Shown piece by piece: positions 37,254 through 43,110 of a stretch of 43,110 nucleotides of DNA. The notes below the pieces were generated by a model, which was given only the letters and a program-made list of their open reading frames with translations, had not been told where the DNA came from and ran no database searches. Source of the DNA: Bacteroidales bacterium (GTDB lineage: Bacteria; Bacteroidota; Bacteroidia; Bacteroidales; VadinHA17). Location of the stretch: the NCBI GenBank assembly GCA_003141525.1, contig PLML01000159.1, positions 1 through 43,110 of the forward strand, read 5' to 3'. Numbering within the stretch: position 1 is the first letter of the stretch; the number at the start of each line of letters is the position of its first letter. A program made the position numbers and the translations under genes.

Positions 37254-38660
37254 TTATTTACTATTTCCTGCAAGGGTAAAGACACAAAAGGCAGGAATCA
37301 TTTTAGAGAAAGTCTGATGGCTAACTGTTACATCGGGACCCCTTTTAAAATTATGTGAAGCATCCGTAAAATAGTACTTTAATGTCGATACTCCTGCAAG
37401 ATTCTTTAAGATGCCCTCAATTGTCTGATTACTTCCACTATCGTTTTTCCCGGTTATTACAATATCCCTATTTACCGGATTATAGAATGCAGAAACCGTC
37501 ATATTCTGAAGGTTCGTGGAAATATCAATCCTTTGGAAACCTGGTTTGACAAAATTATACAGCTGTTTAAATACATAGAAATGGGGCCGTTTTGTATACA
37601 CATCCGGACGAAGTGTGTCATTTATCGCAAAGATTCCCCACATACTCCAGGTCAGATACCGGTTGGGATGATGATAACGGCTATCATAGCCTTCCCAGAG
37701 CTGAATTCCATTGACACCAACATTCAGATGCTGAAGTATATCTTTATATGCCAGACCTGCATATTTAATAAACCCATAATCCGGATTATATATTCCACCA
37801 TCACATTTAAATCCATTGCATACTTCGTTTGCTTCTGTCATTATCACTCCTTTGTCTGGGTAAGTGGAATTCTTTATTGAATCCAGAAGGCCCTGACTCG
37901 TTGAAGTACTATTTCCATATTGGTGCCCACCAAAGAATTTTAGTTTTGACATGGTGGTACTGTTTGATATCATAGCATGAAAACTTGAGGGCCAACCGCC
38001 ACAATCATCTGGTCCGATAAGTGTGACATTGGTAATGCCGTCGCTGATAAGATGGGTTGCGATATTACTAAAAATGGCACCTAGTTGATTTGGAGACATA
38101 ACAGGAGCTTCACTTCCCCCACAGGTCGTCTCATTTATTGGTGACAGCATACTGAATTGAATGGCTGGACTCCGGCGTTTTTGCCCATAATAAACCATTG
38201 AAGCCATCATTTCTGCATATTCCGCCTCTGCTCCTTGATTAAGCTTTGTTCCACCCATCCATCCTGAAGCTGCACCATCGGGACTAAGGGTAATGTCGCT
38301 GATACCTTTGCTGTTTAAATACTCTATCGTATTCCAAACACATGTAAATCGTGGAGCGCTATAGATGGAATCGTAGTAAGTCCAGTTGTATGAATTGGGA
38401 TCGTTGTTATCATTGACTACTTCCCAATCGCAATCATCAAACATGAGTCGAAAGCTAGTGCATCCCATTCCAGTGATCAGGCTGTCTATAACTTCTTTAA
38501 CTGCTGCGGGATTCACGTTCCATGATTGAGGATTGATATTTACCCCAAGACCGTGAATGGTTTGGTATTTCTTAGCACCATCGATTGTAATATTTTGAGC
38601 AGTCACTGCATTCTCAAACGCGAATAGTACTATACAAACTGCAAATAAAAAATTTCTCAT
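37254..38660 (-). CDS. GH30-like exported glycosidase
   Basis: A 468-residue secreted clan GH-A hydrolase (signal MRNFLFAVCIVLFAFENAVTAQ). The barrel starts with HGLGVNINP, then VNDNNDPNSYNWTYY; acid/base E177 in SPINET and nucleophile E276 in IMTEANE. A small beta domain (about 385-468) ends AFCVFTLAG, as in GH30 enzymes. It is the single-domain relative of the GH30-like/CehA fusion. The first 29 codons are repeated at 40423-40524, showing a former tandem copy. Unlike nearly all other genes here it has a strong Shine-Dalgarno sequence. GH30 covers xylanases, fucosidases, galactanases and glucosidases; this subgroup I cannot assign. Confidence 0.87.
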   Translation of the reverse strand: MRNFLFAVCIVLFAFENAVTAQNITIDGAKKYQTIHGLGVNINPQSWNVNPAAVKEVIDSLITGMGCTSFRLMFDDCDWEVVNDNNDPNSYNWTYYDSIYSAPRFTCVWNTIEYLNSKGISDITLSPDGAASGWMGGTKLNQGAEAEYAEMMASMVYYGQKRRSPAIQFSMLSPINETTCGGSEAPVMSPNQLGAIFSNIATHLISDGITNVTLIGPDDCGGWPSSFHAMISNSTTMSKLKFFGGHQYGNSTSTSQGLLDSIKNSTYPDKGVIMTEANEVCNGFKCDGGIYNPDYGFIKYAGLAYKDILQHLNVGVNGIQLWEGYDSRYHHPNRYLTWSMWGIFAINDTLRPDVYTKRPHFYVFKQLYNFVKPGFQRIDISTNLQNMTVSAFYNPVNRDIVITGKNDSGSNQTIEGILKNLAGVSTLKYYFTDASHNFKRGPDVTVSHQTFSKMIPAFCVFTLAGNSK

Positions 38661-38740
38661 GTTGTCTCCTTTCTTAATAAATTTAATTACTGGATTATAC
38701 TTGGTTTTTTAATGTAGATATTGAAATCGTAACCTTAAAG
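38572..38740. repeat. Direct repeat, copy 1 (169 bp)
   Basis: This stretch spans the first 29 codons of the GH30-like gene, the 34-bp gap and the last 15 codons of the toroid gene. It recurs at 40436-40604 with the same length, no gaps and roughly a dozen base differences by eye. The match begins at TTAGCACCA and ends at CCTTAAAG in both. It marks an old tandem duplication. Confidence 0.9.
38666..38672 (-). promoter_or_regulatory. Strong Shine-Dalgarno site of the GH30-like gene
   Basis: On the minus strand AAAGGAG lies five bases before the ATG at 38660 (AAAGGAGacaacATG). Other genes here lack such a match, which is usual in Bacteroidota. It fixes the start codon and suggests high translation. 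The same motif is kept in the duplicate at 40530-40536. Confidence 0.7.
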
Positions 38741-40368
38741 CCAGCTTTGTGTCTGATGGTTACGGCATAATCTCCATTTCCGAGGTTTTTCAGAGTATAA
38801 CCCTCTTTATCTAAATTAGTAAGTAATGGTAATTTGGATCCGTTTACTGTGATAACTGTCGGTTTAAAAGCCAAACGTAAGTATTCTGGTCCGATATTAT
38901 TTGTTGCAGTGTACCTTACCTGATTAGTTGCGTATGATACATTTTTGAGAATGCTTTCTGAATAAAGTATATGATTTTCTGCCGGTGGAGCCCACTCGGG
39001 AACAGCTGCAAAAACCTGGTAAAACATTCTGGGACATTCACCATAACAGTCTGACCACCAGTTTAAAATACCTTTGCTCACAGGACTTTCAAAAGCCATT
39101 CCAATGGAATCGTTGCAATAGGTAACCCAGTTCAATGAATGATAAGCCTTTTCCTTGTACGATTCATCTCCCGAAACCGCATACCATCTTGCGCATTCAG
39201 CTGCGTACCGTGCTGTTTGATAATCCATTTTATAGTTAAAGCTATCCTGCTCACCAACAATGTTGGCTCCCCACATAGTCGAAGGTTCTCCAGGTGATGT
39301 ACGAAAAATAAAATATTCCTCGGTCCATTTGATCAACTTAGGGATATCTGATTTCCAGTCCGGGTCGAGATCATGGTAATCAAAAAGGCACAAAGTAGTA
39401 TTGCTGGCACTCATGTTGCTTTTATAAGTATTGCTTTTTACATCAGTATCCGTATGACCGTCAGTCCAATATCCGGTTTTCATGGGATATTGAAGTATGA
39501 AATCTCTGGCTTTATCTCGGGCATCTCTATAAGCTTTCACATTCCCAATATTTGCTTTTATTAAATTGTCCAAAAGAATATAACAGCCTGTCCAGTTGGC
39601 TCCATAAGGTGCGGTTATCCTACCATCATCCATAATAACCCTATAGGGCCATACTGACTGGTCCTTATTTCCTATCCGGGCATTTTTTGCCAAAACATTG
39701 GCAACATCAAGGGCAGCAGAAAGATACTTTTTTTCACCTGTGTAAAGATACATTCTGTAGTAAGTCAAACCCATATCACCAGCATGGTCCACCTGTATTT
39801 CATTCAATACCAGCCTACCTTGATTTGTAAATCCACGAAATAAAGTGTCTCCAGCATTAGTAGTTGTATAAGGGAAATTTGGCCAGGCAAATTTCGGAGA
39901 ACTAGTCCCATGTAACAAGGTGTAATCAACAAAATCTCTGATTATCTTCATCACAACCGTATCTCCCGTGTAGGCATAATAAAGACGTGCGGATTCAAAC
40001 CAATTTGGAATTTTTTCGCCAATATCATTCATCCAGGTATCCGGTTCTAATACTCCATTACTATCTTTATAAGCACAATAGAAGTAATACTGCGGATAAT
40101 TTGATCTGGGAGAAGGACCTTGACTATTGGGCACCCGCGTCTTAATAAAGTTCCAGCGCTGGTGAAGAAATTGATCAAAAGCTTTGGACTGAGGTGTTAT
40201 CCAGGAAATAATTTTCGAATCTTTGTCTAATACGACTTTATGGGTATTATCCTGAAATCTGATTTTACTTAACGAATCTGCAAGATCCCTTTCCTTATTT
40301 GTAATTGTTTGTCCAAAATCAAATGTTGTGATGAAAATTGCAAGAACAATAAAGATTATTTTCTTCAT
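38695..40368 (-). CDS. Exported alpha/alpha-toroid protein (putative glycosidase or lyase)
   Basis: A 557-residue secreted protein (signal KKIIFIVLAIFITTFDFGQ). The middle, about 100-460, shows repeated helical hairpins with WMNDIGEKIPNWFESARLYY, EIQVDHAGDMGLTYYRMYLY and ARYAAECARWYAVSG, as in (alpha/alpha)6 or (alpha/alpha)7 toroids of unsaturated-glycoside hydrolases (GH88/GH105), epimerases and polysaccharide lyases. A C-terminal beta domain follows (about 480-557). I see no decisive catalytic motif. It lies 34 bp before the GH30-like gene and the pair was once duplicated together, so the two probably act on the same substrate. Confidence 0.75.
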   Translation of the reverse strand: MKKIIFIVLAIFITTFDFGQTITNKERDLADSLSKIRFQDNTHKVVLDKDSKIISWITPQSKAFDQFLHQRWNFIKTRVPNSQGPSPRSNYPQYYFYCAYKDSNGVLEPDTWMNDIGEKIPNWFESARLYYAYTGDTVVMKIIRDFVDYTLLHGTSSPKFAWPNFPYTTTNAGDTLFRGFTNQGRLVLNEIQVDHAGDMGLTYYRMYLYTGEKKYLSAALDVANVLAKNARIGNKDQSVWPYRVIMDDGRITAPYGANWTGCYILLDNLIKANIGNVKAYRDARDKARDFILQYPMKTGYWTDGHTDTDVKSNTYKSNMSASNTTLCLFDYHDLDPDWKSDIPKLIKWTEEYFIFRTSPGEPSTMWGANIVGEQDSFNYKMDYQTARYAAECARWYAVSGDESYKEKAYHSLNWVTYCNDSIGMAFESPVSKGILNWWSDCYGECPRMFYQVFAAVPEWAPPAENHILYSESILKNVSYATNQVRYTATNNIGPEYLRLAFKPTVITVNGSKLPLLTNLDKEGYTLKNLGNGDYAVTIRHKAGFKVTISISTLKNQV

Positions 40369-40422
40369 AAAAACTAATTTTTAAGTTTTATTTGTAATAT
40401 GTCATAAGTTCGTTTACACTTT

Positions 40423-40524
40423 TTAAAGAAAAAAATTAGCACCATCGACTGTAATATTTTGAGCAGACACAGCATTCTCAAACGCGAAAAGTACTATACA
40501 AGCTGCAAATAATAAATTTCTCAT
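40423..40524 (-). pseudogene. Truncated second copy of the GH30-like gene (5-prime end)
   Basis: From ATG 40524 the frame reads MRNLLFAACIVLFAFENAVS, then AQNITVDGA, matching the first 29 codons of the GH30-like gene with a few substitutions, then diverges into NFFL and a stop. It keeps the Shine-Dalgarno sequence AAAGGAG (40530-40536). It might still be translated as a 33-residue signal-peptide leader directly upstream of the toroid gene. It is too short for the ORF track. Confidence 0.8.
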
Positions 40525-40604
40525 GTTATCTCCTTTCTTAATAAATTTAATTACTGGATTATAGTTGGTTTTTTAATGCAGATATTGGAATAGCAACCTT
40601 AAAG
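40436..40604. repeat. Direct repeat, copy 2 (169 bp)
   Basis: The duplicate of 38572-38740. From right to left it holds the last 15 codons of a lost toroid-gene copy (KVAIPISALKNQL, compare KVTISISTLKNQV), the short gap, the Shine-Dalgarno site and the first 29 codons of a lost GH30-like copy. Everything between the ends of that second gene pair has been deleted. Confidence 0.9.
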
Positions 40605-41135
40605 ATCTGTCTGGCGAGTCCATCCGTTGGCATCTACACTGATTTCGGCTATTATATCTTCTTTGCCGGTATTGGTAATATCAGCCTTCAGGTAATTGTA
40701 TTTCGATAGTTTCCACGATTTCGATTTGTCATGAAAAATCACATAAGGAGCTTGATTTACACCTCCGCATGAGAATTGCAGTGCATTACCATCTACCGAT
40801 TTTCTTAGACCGCATGGCCCATCGGTCATCCAAATGGAAGGTATTTTCAACCTTTCAATTGGCTTTGTTATCCAAAGACCTTTTCCTGAAGATAACATTG
40901 CTTTTTCTTCAAGTGTCATCTGTTTAAGCAACACCTGAACTTTTTTGTCAAGGCCATCGGAGTTTGAAGGCGTTTGAGCGTTACATAAAATGGCAACAAT
41001 GAGAAACGTGAATACCAGTAATGTTTTCACCCGTACAAAATTGCTTTTTATAGGTCGGGTGCAGCTCGCATGTTGTTTTTGGCCATGCAAGTTCACGCTT
41101 TTAGAAAAAGAAGCCCGGTTCATAAAATTTATCAT
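40599..41135 (-). pseudogene. Chimeric fragment: GH3 N-terminus joined to GH50-like module
   Basis: An open frame of 178 codons. After a signal-like stretch ([16 protein letters not shown], about 38-54), residues 60-115 are the start of a GH3 glycosidase ([32 protein letters not shown]). A full GH3 enzyme needs some 700 residues, so it is cut off. Residues of about 115-175 ([29 protein letters not shown]) look like the N-terminal jelly-roll module found before GH50 agarase barrels. The frame ends inside the tail of the duplicated toroid gene. It therefore joins parts of three genes. It could still yield a small secreted protein, but activity is not expected. Confidence 0.65.
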
Positions 41136-41149
41136 AATTTATTGTTGTT

Positions 41150-41293
41150 TTAAATTGTTTCAGAAAGATATAGAACTGCCAGTAAGCGAAGATAATTATC
41201 AATTAAAAAACTTTCATAGCGCCAACACTTGCCACTTCATGTTTTCCAATCCTTGCCTATCCCGCTTCCCTGGCAGTTCCCTTCAAATTCCTT
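41150..41293 (-). pseudogene. Degenerate C-terminal tail of a paralogue of the 88-2004 gene
   Basis: Minus-strand translation gives KEFEGNCQGSGIGKDWKT, a TGA in place of Trp, then SGKCWRYESFLIDNYLRLLA and VLYLSETI with a stop at 41150. The first gene of the window ends GEFEGNCPGSEMTKDWKTWS, GECWGYEGFLVDNYLPLLAV, LDISETT, so these are clearly homologous tails. Only the last 48 codons remain, with a nonsense codon. It lies 27 bp downstream of the GH50 gene stop. Confidence 0.85.
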
Positions 41294-41320
41294 CACGGTA
41301 AAGAATATTTCGGTATCGTA

Positions 41321-43110
41321 TTATTTACTTTTTTGTATAGTTGAATATCGTCTTTGATAAAGCCCTTTTGCCATTTCTCTCGACGCGTTTATCATATCGG
41401 CATGGGGAACATCACAAATACTAATGAAACCACAGTTGAAATTTTCGCCATCCCCGCGTCCTAGAGTAGGCTGATCATAATATTGAAAAAAATGTGAGCC
41501 AACAACGAAGGGATTGTCAATACAACTTCCCAGGTAATATTCGAATTTCCACGTGCGCATCTGCATGCTTTCGTTAAAATCTTCCGCGTTGGAAAAGAAC
41601 GCGGCTTTGTTTATAGGGGTATGGTGCCATTCACTGCAAATAACAGGCTTATCAAAATCGCCGGGGTGTAAATCTGCTACCGTGCTGCTATATTTATTAA
41701 AACTTACCACATCACAATATTGTGCGGCAATATTTACTACCCAGTTGTTCCTGAAATCCCAGGCATTGAGGTTTTTTTCTGAAGGATACCAATGAAAATC
41801 GAAACGGCAACCTAAGTAAAGCTTATTGGGGGCCAATTTTTTTAAAGCACCGCTTACCTTCATAAAATATTCGTTTACCATCAATACAGTGAACTCTTTG
41901 GTATCTCCGTTTCTTATGTTGAGCTGCTTTTTGTTGTTCATGAAATCATCCCAGGAAGCGAATTGGGTATTCCATTTGGCGTTGAGGGCGCTAACATTTT
42001 TATATTTCTTTTTCAAAAAATCAAGCATAACAATTTTGGCCGGCTGATCGGCAGAGGATGCCATTGTCCAGTTTGCCACATCGGTAGTATCGCCCCACGT
42101 GGTTTCGTTATCTGCAAAATAGCCAATGCAATACGGATCAGTTATTGATTTTTCTAAAGACTTAACATTTCTTGTAAGCGATGCAATAAAGCTGGTATCA
42201 AAAGGGTCGGAATATTTAGCCCAGTGGCCCTCGCTTCCTTCAATTTTCCTGGCCTTGATAGAAAGGATAGGGGCATAAGAGACAGTACTTTTCATATAAA
42301 TATCGCGAGAAGACCATGCGCCCATAGTATTAAACCCCCAGCTACCGAGCCGTCTTGGGGCAAGACCTGATACCGTTTCTTTCCAGTTATCGCCATATTT
42401 GAGTTGCATATTCCATCCTAATACATCGAATGAACGCGAACGTCTGTCTTTGTAATAACCAAAAGGGGCTGAACGCATATTTCCGTAAAACTGTTTGTAC
42501 TTATTTGAATCGGGAAGGTCTGTAAAATAAAACTCGCGATCGGTTATAGGTGTGTAATCCCCCATTCTAACACAAGTTATGCCATTCGACCAGAATAACC
42601 TGCCATCCGGATCGACTAACCACCATTTTCCGTTTACCTTTTCAGTGCGAAAACTGCCTGTTGCCTTTAACATCGGGCCTTTGAGCCAGCCGCCATATTT
42701 GTCCCATTCAGCAGGAGCCGGGTGGCTTTTTAGATCGGCCTCTTCAGTTTTGACCGATTGTTTTAATTCATCTAAATTGTGTATCTTTTCACGCCAGTCG
42801 GCATGGGTATATTGGTCATATTCGTCAACCAGGGGGAAGAAACCTTTTTCAATCTCTTTTTCGGTTGGAAACTTCACATTTCCCTCGCCCCGTATATTTG
42901 CAATGCGAATGGTAGCTGGCAATGATGGGCAGATTATCACGAATGAAATTTTACGCATCGAGTCGGTACTATTAAAACCTAGTGAAGTAGGGTCAGTTTT
43001 TATGATTCCATCGGGAAGGTTGTACATTCCTATTATCTTTTTTAGATAGTATTCCGGAACGCTGTCACGAGGAATGACAACACATATTGTTTTTGTTTTT
43101 CCGGCAGGGA
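41321..43110 (-). CDS. GH50 beta-agarase, N-terminus beyond the window
   Basis: Hydrolyses beta-1,4 linkages of agarose, usually exo-acting and releasing neoagaro-oligosaccharides. The frame stays open to the window edge, so the ORF-track start at 43027 is internal; the real start lies outside. The visible part has the end of the N-terminal jelly roll, then VDEYDQYTHADW, YGGWLKGPMLKATGSF and WWLVDPDGRLFWSNGI, followed by the barrel with acid/base E in GYFADNETTWG (308 from the track Met) and nucleophile E in ICSEWHH (466). The closing GSHFFQYYDQPTLGRGDGEN is also GH50-like. It is the strongest hint that the locus targets red-algal galactans. Downstream genes are fragments. Confidence 0.9.
   Translation of the reverse strand, partial: PAGKTKTICVVIPRDSVPEYYLKKIIGMYNLPDGIIKTDPTSLGFNSTDSMRKISFVIICPSLPATIRIANIRGEGNVKFPTEKEIEKGFFPLVDEYDQYTHADWREKIHNLDELKQSVKTEEADLKSHPAPAEWDKYGGWLKGPMLKATGSFRTEKVNGKWWLVDPDGRLFWSNGITCVRMGDYTPITDREFYFTDLPDSNKYKQFYGNMRSAPFGYYKDRRSRSFDVLGWNMQLKYGDNWKETVSGLAPRRLGSWGFNTMGAWSSRDIYMKSTVSYAPILSIKARKIEGSEGHWAKYSDPFDTSFIASLTRNVKSLEKSITDPYCIGYFADNETTWGDTTDVANWTMASSADQPAKIVMLDFLKKKYKNVSALNAKWNTQFASWDDFMNNKKQLNIRNGDTKEFTVLMVNEYFMKVSGALKKLAPNKLYLGCRFDFHWYPSEKNLNAWDFRNNWVVNIAAQYCDVVSFNKYSSTVADLHPGDFDKPVICSEWHHTPINKAAFFSNAEDFNESMQMRTWKFEYYLGSCIDNPFVVGSHFFQYYDQPTLGRGDGENFNCGFISICDVPHADMINASREMAKGLYQRRYSTIQKSK

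Noticed and set aside
41321-43027. Start of the GH50 gene at 43027
   Set aside because: The frame remains open with GH50-like sequence to the window edge and no signal peptide follows this Met, so it is an internal methionine.
1-43110. CRISPR arrays, tRNA/rRNA genes, SusC/SusD, sulfatases, HTCS regulators
   Set aside because: I looked for regular spaced repeats, tRNA-like arms and the hallmark protein motifs of these families and found none in the window.

Overview
The window looks like chromosomal DNA of a carbohydrate-degrading member of the Bacteroidota. It is AT-rich, most genes lack Shine-Dalgarno sequences, almost every enzyme starts with a Sec, lipoprotein or Tat export signal, and the glycoside hydrolase (GH) repertoire (GH2, GH16, GH28 remnant, GH30-like, GH50, GH51, GH89, GH92) is typical of polysaccharide-utilising Bacteroidota. 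The GH50 agarase at the right edge points to contact with red-algal galactans, so a marine or sediment habitat is likely; this is inference. I see no SusC/SusD pair, sulfatase, HTCS/ECF regulator, tRNA, rRNA or CRISPR array.

Left region (88-21792, all minus strand): a run of exported glycosidases, read from right to left. The order is GH51 arabinofuranosidase, a clan GH-D-like (alpha-galactosidase-like) protein, GH89 alpha-N-acetylglucosaminidase, GH92 alpha-mannosidase, a beta-mannosidase-like GH2, a second divergent GH2, GH16, an L-fucose/L-arabinose-isomerase-family protein with a 91-residue companion, a beta-galactosidase-like GH2, and a Tat-exported six-hairpin glycosidase-like protein. 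Together they could strip a heteroglycan carrying arabinose, galactose, mannose and GlcNAc, and the isomerase would pass one released sugar into metabolism. Two dead fragments lie between the genes: a frameshifted beta-helix protein (16894-17188) and an IS5-type transposase tail (19930-20085).

Centre (22166-26811): the only plus-strand gene is a lipoprotein GH2 beta-galactosidase. It is followed by a gene graveyard: a carbon-nitrogen hydrolase pseudogene, a truncated GH28 pseudogene, a membrane-protein tail, a cluster of three hairpins resembling REP/IS200-type structures, and a decayed ParDE-like antitoxin-toxin pair.

Right operon (26812-38660 or 40368, minus strand): tightly packed genes combining exported glycan enzymes with cytoplasmic sugar-acid metabolism. 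The order of transcription is an alpha/alpha-toroid protein, a GH30-like glycosidase, an EamA transporter with a C-terminal frameshift, a GH30-like/CehA-McbA (PHP-like) fusion, a GATase-like/deacetylase-like lipoprotein, an RraA-type aldolase-like protein, an SDR dehydrogenase, a second EamA transporter, an enolase-superfamily dehydratase or cycloisomerase, and an M24 metallohydrolase. A plausible reading is: extracellular release of an acidic or modified sugar, import by DMT-type permeases instead of SusCD, then dehydration, oxidation and aldol cleavage. This is the best candidate in the window for an undescribed system.

Right edge (40423-43110): a rearrangement scar. A 169-bp direct repeat shows that the toroid/GH30 gene pair was once tandemly duplicated and then mostly deleted. 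Next to it are a GH3/GH50-like chimera, a degenerate tail of a paralogue of the first gene of the window, and a GH50 beta-agarase cut by the window end.
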